Shown one piece after another: positions 1 to 8,241 of a stretch of 22,237 nt of DNA. The position numbers were made by a program, and so were the translations under genes. Under the pieces are notes generated by a model. The model was not told the DNA's origin and made no database searches. It was given only the letters and a program-made list of their open reading frames with translations. The stretch covers positions 1-22,237 of the forward strand of contig CASRZP010000010.1 in NCBI GenBank assembly GCA_949440065.1, given 5' to 3'. The DNA comes from an uncultured Bacilli bacterium. Its GTDB lineage: Bacteria > Bacillota_I > Bacilli_A > RF39 > UBA660. Numbering within the stretch: the first letter of the stretch is position 1; every line of letters begins with the position of its first letter.

Positions 1-90
1 TTTGTTATATTTTATCTAATTTTATCACTTTAATTATTTTTACTCTTTTTCACTGTATTTTTTCACAAAAAGAAAGACGTTTATTTAAAT

Positions 91-3000
91 TTACTTAATG
101 ATATCATTTCCTTCTTCGTTTTTCTTGATCCTATTTTCTAAACTTTGATAATATTCATAACGTTTTTTCGCATTTTCTTTATTTTCACTCAATAATTGCT
201 TAGCTTTTTCCTTATTCACTTTCTTTAATATTTGATAACGATCCTCCCCATCTAGAAAATCATCATATAAATCAAAATTTGCTTTGCTGTCTAGAGAAAA
301 CTCTTCACTTCTAGGATCATAATGGAAAATAGGATAATATCCTGACTCCGTTGCTCTTTTTTCTTCTTCTATTGTACTTTCCATTCCTCTTAATATTCCT
401 TGGGCAATACAAGGAGAGTATGCCAAAACAATCGATGGACCAGGGTAGTTTTCAGCCTCCGTTAGTACTTTAATTGCTTGTTGATAATTTGCTCCTAGTG
501 AAATACTACCAACATAAACATGAGAATACGTTAAAGCAATCTTCGCTAAATCTTTTTTTGCTTGATTTTTACCGTGTGATGTAAACTTAGCTACTGAACC
601 TATTTTACTAGACTTAGAAGATTGTCCTCCAGTATTTGAATAAACTTCTGTATCAAGCACCAAAATATTTACATTTTCAAAACTTGCTAATACATGATCA
701 ATTCCATTAAATCCAATATCATAAGCCCAGCCATCTCCTCCTACCATCCATATAGACTTTGGCATAATATCTTGCTTCAAAGCTTTTAATTCTTTATTTT
801 TACTCGCGGATAAAATTTCTAACACAGTACTTGCTGTATCAACATTCACCTCTTTTAAGTAAGCTTTATATACCTTTTTTTCTTTAGCATCCACTTTATC
901 CATATATTTTTCCATAGCTTTTTTAATTTGTTCTTTCCTTAATGAATTAGCAATTACCATACCATAACCATATTCAGCATTATCTTCAAATAAAGAATTA
1001 GCCCAAGGAATAGAATATGGCGTATTAGGAACACTAGAACTATAAATTGATGAACAACCAGTCGCATTGGCAATGACTAAACGTTCCCCAAATAACTGTG
1101 TTAACAATTTTAAATAAGGGGTTTCCCCACATCCAGCACATGCACCAGAAAATTCAAACCGCGGTTTAGAAAATTGACTACCTTTCACTGTATTTAAAGG
1201 CAACACCTTTTTCTCACTCACTTTATCAAACAAATAACTAGACTCTTCTATTTTTCCCTTTTCTTTTAATTCCTTAATATTTTTCATTTCTAAGGCTTTT
1301 TGTCCTTTTTTCCCAGGACAAATATTAACACATAACTTACATCCTGTGCAATCTTGAATTGAAGGATTAATCACAAAACTTAACTCTTGTCCTTTAATAT
1401 TGGCCTTTAATAAATCTTCTTTTACCACTTCTGGTGCTTTTTTCATCTCTTTATCATCTAATAAAAACGGACGAATCACAGCATGTGGGCATACTAAAGA
1501 GCAAAGATTACATTGAATACAATTTTCTTTAATAAAACATGGGGCAAACGATGAAATTTCACGTTTTTCTAAACGTGACATACCACCATCAAAAGTACCA
1601 TCAGAAATCTCTTGAAACGCACTAACGGGTAAGCTATCTCCTAATCCTTTATCCATAAGGTCAAAAATACTAAGTTCTCCTTCCAAAACTTCTTCAGTTA
1701 CATTTTTATCATCCACTTCATCTAAAGAAATTAAACTAAGTTCTGATAAAGCCAAATCGATCGCTTTTAAATTCTTTCCTACCACATCTCCGCTTTTTTT
1801 AGCAAATCTGCTCTTGATATTTTCTCTTACTTTATTTATGGCAAACTCACTGTCCATTAAATGACTTAATTGAAAGATGATCGTTTCCATAACTGTGCTA
1901 ATTTTATGGTCTAGTCCTACTTTTTTTGCAATTGCTAAAGCATCAACGATATAAAATTTTATTTTTCTCTCTTTCAATAAAGCAATATCTTTCTTATTTA
2001 AAAAGGATAGAACTTCTTCACAAGTTTTTGTCGTATTTAACAAAAAGGTACCATTTTCTAAAATATTATCTAACACAAGAAATTTTTTCATATAACTATC
2101 TTGGGTACACACCACTAAAGTTGGATTTTCTACATAATATGTCGCATGAATTTCTTTTTTACTAAAACGTAAATGAGATTTCGTTACCCCACCACTTTTT
2201 TTAGAATCATATTGAAAATAACCTTGCACATAAGCATTAGTATGTTCTCCAGTAATTTTCATAATATCTTTGCAAGCACTTACCATCCCATCAGAACCAT
2301 ACCCATATACTAAAAATTCAACATATTTATTTTTGATATGATAATCTTTTATAGGAATAGATAATTGAGTAACGTCGTCATTGATTCCCACAGTAAAATT
2401 AGAAAAGCAATCCTCTCTGTTTAGAAAATCAAATACCGCTTTAATACAAGCAGGGTTAGTATTTTTACTAGATAAACCATACCTCCCACCAATAATTTTT
2501 ATTTGTTTTTCCTGTAGTGCTTCTAAAACATCTAAATATAAAGGTTCACCTTTACTACCTGGTTCTTTCGTACGATCTAAAACAGCAATTTTTTCTATCG
2601 TCTTTGGTAATACTTTTAATAAGTGTTTGGCACTAAATGGTCGATACAAATGCACATTGATAAGTCCTACTTCTTCTCCTTGATGACATAAATCATCGAT
2701 CACTTCTTTAATTGTTTCACAAACTGACCCCATGGCAATAATTAAACGTGTAGCCTTTTTACTACCATAATACATAAATGGAGCATAACTTCTTCCTGTT
2801 AACTTCGTCACTTCCTCCATATAAGATTCTACAATATCTGGTAATGCTTGATAATACGGATTTCTCACTTCAGTTGCTTGGAAGTAAATATCATCATTTT
2901 GATTCGTTCCTCTAGTAACATTGTTATGTAATAGAGCATGTTCACGAAAAGCTTTTAAGGCTTTTTTATCAATAAGTTTCATTAATGCTTTGGTATCAAT

Positions 3001-3549
3001 GACATCCACTTTTTGTAGCTCGTGACTCGTTCTAAAACCATCAAAAAAATGTAAGAAAGGTACACGACCTTTTATGGTTGATAAATGTGCTACCCCGCTT
3101 AAGTCCATTACTTCTTGAGGAGATGATGAGGATAGAATCGCAAACCCTGTCATTCTTGTGGCATAAATATCTTGATGATCTCCGAAGATAGATAACGCAT
3201 GTGTGGCAATACTACGACTAGCAACATGAATTACACAAGGAAGTTGTTCTCCTGCTATTTTATACATATTTGGAATCATTAACAACAATCCTTGACTAGC
3301 CGTATATGTTGTTGTTAAGCACCCTGCTTGAAGGGAACCGTGCACCATTCCACTAGCACCAGCTTCTGATTGCATTTCTACTACTTTAACAGGAGTATCA
3401 AAAAAATTTTTAACCCCTTCACTACTCCATTTATCCACTAATTCAGCCATCGTAGAAGATGGAGTAATCGGATAAATTCCTGCTACTTCGGTAAAAGGAT
3501 ACGAAACAAACGCACAAGCTTCATTCCCATCCATAATTTTAGTATTCAT
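91..3549 (-). CDS. nifJ: Pyruvate:ferredoxin (flavodoxin) oxidoreductase, single-chain
   Basis: This enzyme oxidatively decarboxylates pyruvate with CoA to acetyl-CoA and CO2, reducing ferredoxin or flavodoxin in the cytoplasm. At 1152 residues it is full length for homodimeric PFOR. The order is as expected: an N-terminal pyrimidine-binding domain with YPITPSS, a middle transketolase-like domain, two [4Fe-4S] motifs near residues 670-735 (CIQCNLCSLVCP and CTGCKLCVNICP), then the TPP-binding region with GACAGCGETPY near 800 and GGDGWAYDIG near 935. I start it at 3549, where AGGTGA sits 5 bases upstream. An in-frame ATG at 3576 overlaps a TATAAT -10 box (3575-3580), so it cannot be the start if that promoter is used. 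The gene is monocistronic, behind a terminator at 3622-3652. I see no clear terminator after it in bases 1-90. Confidence 0.96.
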   Translation of the reverse strand: MNTKIMDGNEACAFVSYPFTEVAGIYPITPSSTMAELVDKWSSEGVKNFFDTPVKVVEMQSEAGASGMVHGSLQAGCLTTTYTASQGLLLMIPNMYKIAGEQLPCVIHVASRSIATHALSIFGDHQDIYATRMTGFAILSSSSPQEVMDLSGVAHLSTIKGRVPFLHFFDGFRTSHELQKVDVIDTKALMKLIDKKALKAFREHALLHNNVTRGTNQNDDIYFQATEVRNPYYQALPDIVESYMEEVTKLTGRSYAPFMYYGSKKATRLIIAMGSVCETIKEVIDDLCHQGEEVGLINVHLYRPFSAKHLLKVLPKTIEKIAVLDRTKEPGSKGEPLYLDVLEALQEKQIKIIGGRYGLSSKNTNPACIKAVFDFLNREDCFSNFTVGINDDVTQLSIPIKDYHIKNKYVEFLVYGYGSDGMVSACKDIMKITGEHTNAYVQGYFQYDSKKSGGVTKSHLRFSKKEIHATYYVENPTLVVCTQDSYMKKFLVLDNILENGTFLLNTTKTCEEVLSFLNKKDIALLKERKIKFYIVDALAIAKKVGLDHKISTVMETIIFQLSHLMDSEFAINKVRENIKSRFAKKSGDVVGKNLKAIDLALSELSLISLDEVDDKNVTEEVLEGELSIFDLMDKGLGDSLPVSAFQEISDGTFDGGMSRLEKREISSFAPCFIKENCIQCNLCSLVCPHAVIRPFLLDDKEMKKAPEVVKEDLLKANIKGQELSFVINPSIQDCTGCKLCVNICPGKKGQKALEMKNIKELKEKGKIEESSYLFDKVSEKKVLPLNTVKGSQFSKPRFEFSGACAGCGETPYLKLLTQLFGERLVIANATGCSSIYSSSVPNTPYSIPWANSLFEDNAEYGYGMVIANSLRKEQIKKAMEKYMDKVDAKEKKVYKAYLKEVNVDTASTVLEILSASKNKELKALKQDIMPKSIWMVGGDGWAYDIGFNGIDHVLASFENVNILVLDTEVYSNTGGQSSKSSKIGSVAKFTSHGKNQAKKDLAKIALTYSHVYVGSISLGANYQQAIKVLTEAENYPGPSIVLAYSPCIAQGILRGMESTIEEEKRATESGYYPIFHYDPRSEEFSLDSKANFDLYDDFLDGEDRYQILKKVNKEKAKQLLSENKENAKKRYEYYQSLENRIKKNEEGNDIIK

Positions 3550-3574
3550 AGCTTCACCTGTTCTTTCTTCTATC

Positions 3575-3580
3575 ATTATA
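3575..3580 (-). promoter_or_regulatory. -10 box for the PFOR gene
   Basis: A perfect TATAAT lies 25 bases upstream of the chosen PFOR start. The -35 region at the right distance (TTAATA) is weak. The box supports the downstream start codon at 3549. Confidence 0.5.
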
Positions 3581-3621
3581 CACCAATATTTTAAATTTAT
3601 TAAGCACTACTGAAAAGAAAT

Positions 3622-3652
3622 CAAAAAAAGGATAAGAAATTTTCTCACCCTT
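3622..3652 (-). terminator. Rho-independent terminator of the phosphodiester glycosidase operon
   Basis: A 9-bp stem (AAGGGTGAG paired with CTTATCCTT, including two G-U pairs) closes a 7-base loop and is followed by seven T on the minus strand. It lies just after the stop codon at 3664 and separates that operon from PFOR. Confidence 0.8.
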
Positions 3653-3663
3653 ATATTTATCAA

Positions 3664-4788
3664 TTAATCTCTAGTTACAATCCATGCTGTTGGAATATCT
3701 CTTAGTCCTTGATATCCTCCTGCAACAGGAGTATTTACTATTTCATTATTAATTACTAAAGCACTACTACTACCACCGTCTAAGTTGGCTGCGTTATATG
3801 CTCCATAATTGTACATAATATCGGTTAGGTCTACCATATCAGCACCAATACTATGAGCACGTCGTCCATCAATAACTAAGAATAGTACAATTCCATCTTT
3901 TCTTTGTCCAATGGCAGTACGAGGAGCAATACCCCAACCACCATTACCTTTAATAAAGGAACGTTTTCCATTAACAATCAAGAAAGGTCCAAACTCAATA
4001 GCATCACGCATTCCCATATTTAATGCTTCCTGTGCACTCATTCTACCTAGCACTAATTTATTATCATAAGTAAAACCAATGAAACCTCCTCCTACGGGGG
4101 CATCAATATAGTCACTTACAATTTTTCCATTTTGAATTACTGTTCCATGAGGAAGTGCTCCAGGTCCATTCCAATCTGGATCATAAAATCCACTAGCATT
4201 CATGGCAATTACCGCGTTGCTATTCTTCGCTAACGTCGTTAACGCTTCACCACGAACGTTTAAATATCTAGTTAGTGAAATATGTACTTTCGATGGATCA
4301 TAAATCGCTACTAAATAGCCTTTATATCCTGATCCTGATACTTCAATCACTTTATATAAATCATTTCCCTCATCTTTCGTTAAAATTTCTTCATCATACT
4401 TAGAAACATACGAACCATGATGATCACTTGGATCAGTAATTTCAATTAAATTAGGATTACTATCTTCATCTACTTCTACTACTTTATTCTTATTTAATAC
4501 TTTCTCAATGGTTTCGTCACTATAAAACCACTTAGCTAAATACTGGTGGGACATCGTTGTCATAGCTGTTGTAATTAATGTTTCACGGATATAGCTCCAT
4601 GGTCCATATAATAAGAAAGCTCCTGTTCCTATACCAAAAAGAAATAAACCACCTAGAATGATAAGAACCTTTTTCCAAGTTTTCATCTTCTTTGTTTTTT
4701 CTTTCTTCTCCTTCTTAGGTTTCTTTCCTTTTTTACCATCATCGCTAAGTTCAATATTTTCTTCTATATTATACTTCTCTTCTTCCAT
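3664..4788 (-). CDS. Membrane-anchored phosphodiester glycosidase (NAGPA/DUF2233 family)
   Basis: The C-terminal two thirds (about residues 140-374) match the phosphodiester glycosidase fold shared with human N-acetylglucosamine-1-phosphodiester alpha-N-acetylglucosaminidase and with bacterial exopolysaccharide-associated proteins. Visible motifs are NASGFYDP, APRTAIGQ and the C-terminal LDGGSSSALV. The first ~33 residues are highly charged (Glu/Lys) and cytoplasmic, followed by one hydrophobic segment (about 38-62), so the catalytic domain should be extracellular. Family members release sugars linked through phosphodiesters; a wall or teichoic-acid-type glycan substrate is an inference. Its ATG overlaps the stop of the upstream gene by one base (TAATG), which implies translational coupling to the 197-residue protein. 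Confidence 0.88.
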   Translation of the reverse strand: MEEEKYNIEENIELSDDGKKGKKPKKEKKEKTKKMKTWKKVLIILGGLFLFGIGTGAFLLYGPWSYIRETLITTAMTTMSHQYLAKWFYSDETIEKVLNKNKVVEVDEDSNPNLIEITDPSDHHGSYVSKYDEEILTKDEGNDLYKVIEVSGSGYKGYLVAIYDPSKVHISLTRYLNVRGEALTTLAKNSNAVIAMNASGFYDPDWNGPGALPHGTVIQNGKIVSDYIDAPVGGGFIGFTYDNKLVLGRMSAQEALNMGMRDAIEFGPFLIVNGKRSFIKGNGGWGIAPRTAIGQRKDGIVLFLVIDGRRAHSIGADMVDLTDIMYNYGAYNAANLDGGSSSALVINNEIVNTPVAGGYQGLRDIPTAWIVTRD

Positions 4789-5381
4789 TACCCTTCTATA
4801 TCCTTTCCTGTATATATTTGATCATGATTTAAATCTACATACTGATATGTTTTCTTTGGACTAAATTCTTCTACTTTTTGATAAGCACTTCCATCTTCTG
4901 TTTCAACCCAGGCATTGTACTCTTTAATAAAAGTTTGAAATTCTTCCATATCTTTTACAAAATAATTATTAGACTGTTCATATAAAATGTGAAAAGCCTC
5001 ACACTTATTTTTAGCATCATAATCTATGTAGGTATATTGACATAAATCGACTAATTCATTTGATAATGCTTCTACTTTTTCTATAGTAGACTCATATGTT
5101 TTTAAATGTTCTATCCAAGATTCATAATTAGTATTTACCTCCATAAAATATTTATGTGCAAAAACTTCATTAAAAATTGTCTCACGTTCTGTTGAAAATA
5201 CCAGCACTGCTTCTTTAAAAGGATCGTATTGTTCTTTGATTTTTTTGATTTGTTCATTGGTTTTTGCTACATCACTTTTATATCCTTGATAAAAAAAGAA
5301 TACTCCACCGCCGATAATCAATATCACGCCAAGTGTCACACATATTGCTATTAGGGCTTTCTTTTTTAATTTTCTTTTCAT
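4788..5381 (-). CDS. Small single-pass membrane protein, unknown function
   Basis: This 197-residue protein has a lysine-rich start, one transmembrane helix (about residues 9-31), and then a helical, probably coiled-coil extracellular part rich in Glu, Lys and Asn. I recognise no family. AGGTGG lies just upstream of the ATG. Its stop overlaps the start of the phosphodiester glycosidase, so the two are co-translated and may act together at the cell surface. It could serve as a partner or spacer for that enzyme, but this rests on context only. Confidence 0.75.
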   Translation of the reverse strand: MKRKLKKKALIAICVTLGVILIIGGGVFFFYQGYKSDVAKTNEQIKKIKEQYDPFKEAVLVFSTERETIFNEVFAHKYFMEVNTNYESWIEHLKTYESTIEKVEALSNELVDLCQYTYIDYDAKNKCEAFHILYEQSNNYFVKDMEEFQTFIKEYNAWVETEDGSAYQKVEEFSPKKTYQYVDLNHDQIYTGKDIEG

Positions 5382-5403
5382 TTTACCACCTAACCTATTA
5401 TAA

Positions 5404-5432
5404 ATGATACCAAAATTTTCTACTTTTGTAAA
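5404..5432 (-). promoter_or_regulatory. Promoter of the 5381-3664 operon
   Basis: TTTACA (5427-5432) and TATCAT (5404-5409) are separated by exactly 17 bases, about 23 bases upstream of the start at 5381. Confidence 0.65.
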
Positions 5433-5513
5433 CTAAAACCGGAAATATTCGACATTCATCTCATCACTCTAGGATGAGAATGACTTCTTGTGAATTGAGG
5501 TTGAACTTATAGA

Positions 5514-5540
5514 CAAAAAAGCAAAATAATTTTGCCTTTT
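5514..5540 (-). terminator. Rho-independent terminator after the GtrB-like gene
   Basis: GCAAAA and TTTTGC (5521-5526 with 5530-5535) pair around a 3-base loop, extended by an A-rich 5' side and followed by six T on the minus strand. It ends the transcript from 7409. Confidence 0.8.
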
Positions 5541-5557
5541 CCTAGTGCTTACTATTT

Positions 5558-6499
5558 CTATTTTTTCAAATCTTTTTCCGTTTCTTTAACAATATATATA
5601 GGACGATTCTTGGTTTCTAAATAAGTTTTGGCTAAATACTCTCCAATGATTCCTGTACAAAATAGTTGAACACCACTAACCATAAAGATAATACACACTA
5701 GCGATGGCCATCCACCTACTGGATCTCCCCAAATTAGTGTTTTTATGATAATGACTAAAATTAATAGAAACGCAATAATACAAAAGATTACTCCAATTAA
5801 AGCAGAGAACACTAGTGGTGCAGTAGAAAATCCTACAATTCCTTCAACCGCGTAAGAGAATAATTTAAAGAAATTAAACTTCGATGTTCCAGCTTGTCGA
5901 TCTTGATTTTCAAATTCTATCCACTTGGTATTAAATCCAACAAAACTAAATAATCCTTTAGAATAACGATTATACTCCTTCATCGATAAAATCGCATCGA
6001 CCATTTGTCTAGTCATTAAGCGAAAGTCTCTTGCCCCATCAACCATTTCGGTTTTAGAAATCTTGGCAATAATTTTATAAAACCACTTGGTAAACGTTTT
6101 TCTTAAAAAAGAATATCCGTGTCTTGATGTGCTTCTTGTAGCAATGCAATCATATTCCCCTTCTTCAAGAGTATCAAACATTTCTACCAATAATCTAGGA
6201 GGATCTTGTAAATCTGCATCCATAATTGCCGTGTAATCTCCAATTGATGCTTCTAATCCTGCAAACATCGCTGCTTCTTTGCCAAAATTACGTGAAAAAG
6301 AAATATAACGAACACGTTCATCTTTCTTAGCATAATCTCTTATAATTTCTAACGTTTTATCACGACTGCCATCGTTTACTAAAATAAATTCAAAAACACA
6401 TTTTTTCATTTTTTTCGCTACTTTAGTAATTTCATCATAAAATAATGGCAACGATTCTTCTTCATTGTAACAAGGAACAATAATGGATATTTTTTTCAT
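5558..6499 (-). CDS. GtrB-like family 2 glycosyltransferase
   Basis: This 313-residue protein is a DPM1/GtrB-type glycosyltransferase that is expected to transfer a sugar from a nucleotide donor to undecaprenyl phosphate on the inner membrane face. The N-terminal GT-A domain shows IIVPCYNEEESL (6-17), VNDGSRDKT (41-49) and the metal-binding DAD at 94-96. Two hydrophobic segments follow (about 230-253 and 262-285), as in GtrB and YfdH relatives. AGGTG of its ribosome binding site lies inside the last codons of the upstream gene, whose TGA ends one base before this ATG. The two are therefore tightly coupled, as expected for a GtrA-GtrB pair. The sugar cannot be told from sequence. Confidence 0.92.
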   Translation of the reverse strand: MKKISIIVPCYNEEESLPLFYDEITKVAKKMKKCVFEFILVNDGSRDKTLEIIRDYAKKDERVRYISFSRNFGKEAAMFAGLEASIGDYTAIMDADLQDPPRLLVEMFDTLEEGEYDCIATRSTSRHGYSFLRKTFTKWFYKIIAKISKTEMVDGARDFRLMTRQMVDAILSMKEYNRYSKGLFSFVGFNTKWIEFENQDRQAGTSKFNFFKLFSYAVEGIVGFSTAPLVFSALIGVIFCIIAFLLILVIIIKTLIWGDPVGGWPSLVCIIFMVSGVQLFCTGIIGEYLAKTYLETKNRPIYIVKETEKDLKK

Positions 6500-6500
6500 T

Positions 6501-7409
6501 TCACACCTCTTTTTTAAAAATAAATAGTTTACTAAAAAGATAATTTAGAATGATAACAATACCATTTGCTATAATTTTAGCAATCATATCATTAAACTTA
6601 AGTAAAGAAATCATCACATACATTGACCCCATATCGATACCTAGCGATAATAAGCGAAAAGTAATAAATGATGTTAACTCTTTTAATAAAGTTTTTGCTT
6701 TTTTACTTTTACTATCAAAAACAAAGAGCTTGTTGGTAACAAAAGCAAAACTAACGGAGATTATCCATGCAATGATGTTACTAATATATTCTCCTAGAGG
6801 AACAACTCTTGTAAAAATATAGTAACTAATGATGTTGACTAAAGTCGTTAATACCCCAAAAATTAAATACATCACAATCTCTTTATAACGATGGTACATT
6901 TGTTTTATCCTATCTTTAGTACTTAATTCTTTGCTTTCATCAATGTACTTTTCTAAAAAGTTAATCACATTTTTTGTATTGCTTTCATACTTTTTAGGGA
7001 TAAATTTAGAAATTTTTTCTAGCGACTTTTCTAATTCCTCGCAACTATTAGCACCTAAAATGTATCCTTCTTCTTCTAGTTTAGTAACAATTTGGATTTG
7101 ATGATCATTGGTATGTTCTAAATATTTTTCTAGCCTTGGAATAGCAATCACTTTTTTGTGCTTTTTTAACCCAGCCATAATAGAACCTACTCCACCATGC
7201 GTAATTAAAATAGAACATTCATCCATCAATTCTTCAAATTCTTCCATCGATATGTAATCTAGTATTTCCATATTTTTAGAAGAATACTTGGTAAAGCCTG
7301 CTTGAACAACTACCTTATCATTAATTATTTTCTTTTCAACCAAAGTATCAATCCACGATAGAAGACGGTGAAAACTTTTATCTTGTGTACCTAAAGTAAC
7401 AAAAATCAT
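6501..7409 (-). CDS. Fusion of Alg13/PssE-like glycosyltransferase with GtrA-type flippase
   Basis: The 302-residue protein has two distinct parts. Residues 1-158 match the GT28 C-terminal/Alg13/PssE type: MIFVTLGTQ at the start, and ILITHGGVGSIMAGL at 68-82 for UDP-sugar binding. Residues 176-302 are a GtrA-family membrane domain with four predicted helices (about 178-200, 208-230, 247-271, 277-297), including FVTNKLFVF and NYLFSKLFIFK. GtrA proteins are thought to flip undecaprenyl-linked sugars, and PssE/Alg13 normally works with a separate membrane subunit (PssD/Alg14), which is not visible here. The reading frame is continuous across the joint with no homopolymer oddity, so the fusion looks real. 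It has its own promoter at 7434-7462 and is coupled to the GtrB-like gene. Confidence 0.88.
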   Translation of the reverse strand: MIFVTLGTQDKSFHRLLSWIDTLVEKKIINDKVVVQAGFTKYSSKNMEILDYISMEEFEELMDECSILITHGGVGSIMAGLKKHKKVIAIPRLEKYLEHTNDHQIQIVTKLEEEGYILGANSCEELEKSLEKISKFIPKKYESNTKNVINFLEKYIDESKELSTKDRIKQMYHRYKEIVMYLIFGVLTTLVNIISYYIFTRVVPLGEYISNIIAWIISVSFAFVTNKLFVFDSKSKKAKTLLKELTSFITFRLLSLGIDMGSMYVMISLLKFNDMIAKIIANGIVIILNYLFSKLFIFKKEV

Positions 7410-7433
7410 ACTTCTTCTCTCTTTCTAGTTCCT

Positions 7434-7462
7434 ATTATAACGCATACTTTAAGAATTTGCAA
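7434..7462 (-). promoter_or_regulatory. Promoter of the glycosyltransferase-GtrA operon
   Basis: TTGCAA (7457-7462) and a perfect TATAAT (7434-7439) are 17 bases apart, 25 bases upstream of the ATG at 7409. Confidence 0.8.
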
Positions 7463-7546
7463 AAAACAAGTAAAAAACTTTTATTTATTGATTATTATTT
7501 AAAATATGAAATACGTCAATCAACTTTTATTGTCCTTAACTCTTTA

Positions 7547-7648
7547 TTATTCATACACAATCACGCCAATATTTTGAATTTTCTTATCCATTTTAGAATT
7601 TGGTATGATTTCATACTTCCCAACTAGCCCTATTTTATCAAAAATTAT
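7547..7648 (-). pseudogene. Possible C-terminal remnant of a degraded gene
   Basis: In the otherwise gene-free stretch 7463-7805 the minus strand holds a 33-codon run that reads like a protein end (IIFDKIGLVGKYEIIPNSKM, then DKKIQNIGVIVYE and a stop) but lacks an upstream start in frame. A one-base insertion at GAA (near 7648) would join it to a further protein-like run (LENKKSSFYE). It may be a decayed gene tail. No family is recognised and chance is not excluded. Confidence 0.3.
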
Positions 7649-7715
7649 TCATAAAAGCTAGATTTTTTATTTTCCAAAAAAAATTCTTAAACATTAAAGG
7701 ATACTAATTAAAATT

Positions 7716-7746
7716 TTAGCATCTTTTATACTAACAAAAATGCTAA
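7716..7746. repeat. Inverted repeat, 11 bp with one bulge
   Basis: TTAGCAT plus TTTT pairs with AAAA plus ATGCTAA around an 8-base loop, with a single unpaired C. It lies between the spoVS terminator and the possible gene remnant. It could be a second, weaker terminator for minus-strand transcription or an operator; nothing else nearby explains it. Confidence 0.55.
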
Positions 7747-7805
7747 GAATATCAAACTCTTAACATTTCTATAAAATATAATCTTAAACTAGCACCCCAG
7801 ATTCA

Positions 7806-7829
7806 GAAAAAGAAGCTTATTTCGCTTCT
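7806..7829 (-). terminator. Rho-independent terminator overlapping the spoVS stop
   Basis: AGAAGC (minus strand, 7829-7824) pairs with GCTTCT (7816-7811) and is followed by a short T run. The stop codon of spoVS lies inside the loop, so the hairpin uses the last coding bases. Confidence 0.75.
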
Positions 7830-8077
7830 ACAATTAATTTAATCGCTGTACGTTCTTCCCCATCGATAACAATATCCGTAAATGCTGGGATACAAACGAG
7901 ATTTTTTCCTGATGGAGCAACAAAACCTCTAGCAATGGCAATCGCTTTTATCGCTTGATTTAAGGCTCCTGCTCCAACGGCTTGAATTTCTACTTCACCT
8001 TTTTCCCTAAATACATTCGCTAGTGCTCCTGCTACTGAATTAGGGTTAGACTTAGCCCCGACTTTTAATGTTTCCAT
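7817..8077 (-). CDS. spoVS: Stage V sporulation protein S (SpoVS)
   Basis: The 86-residue protein matches SpoVS along its whole length, including SPNSVAGALA-like SNPNSVAGALA, IQAVGAGALNQAIKAIAIAR and CIPAFTDIVIDGEERTAIKL, which are nearly invariant in the family. SpoVS is an Alba-like small nucleic-acid-binding protein needed for late sporulation in Bacillus subtilis, but it is also found in non-sporulating bacteria. I start it at 8077 (METLKV), giving the usual 86 residues with AAGGATGAT upstream. An in-frame ATG four codons earlier sits directly on that ribosome binding site. It is a single gene with its own terminator. Its presence hints at, but does not prove, spore formation. Confidence 0.96.
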   Translation of the reverse strand: METLKVGAKSNPNSVAGALANVFREKGEVEIQAVGAGALNQAIKAIAIARGFVAPSGKNLVCIPAFTDIVIDGEERTAIKLIVEAK

Positions 8078-8210
8078 AAATTTTATCATCCTTTCTATTA
8101 CATTAATATCTTATTTCCAAAGATTAAAAAAAAGAACAAAAAGGAATAAATTTATTGATAAGATGTTTACCTAGCAAATAGTTAATAGCAAAAACACGAA
8201 AAAAGCAAAG

Positions 8211-8237
8211 AAAAAAAGCATCAACTTAATGATGCTT
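8211..8237 (-). terminator. Rho-independent terminator after the Pro/Val/Glu-rich membrane protein
   Basis: A perfect 8-bp stem (AAGCATCA with TGATGCTT) has a 6-base loop and is followed on the minus strand by a run of T. It starts five bases after the stop codon at 8242. Confidence 0.9.
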
Positions 8238-8241
8238 GATA

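Noticed and set aside
1926..2683. Plus-strand ORFs of 79 and 100 codons inside the PFOR gene
   Set aside because: They are antisense to clearly coding, conserved PFOR sequence and lack ribosome binding sites.
5465..5490. Imperfect hairpin around CTCATC...GATGAG between the two minus-strand operons
   Set aside because: The short stem has no T run on the minus strand and the true terminator is at 5514-5540, so no function could be assigned.
7507..7578. Short plus-strand ORF starting MKYVNQLLLS
   Set aside because: It has no ribosome binding site or promoter and is opposite the more protein-like minus-strand remnant.
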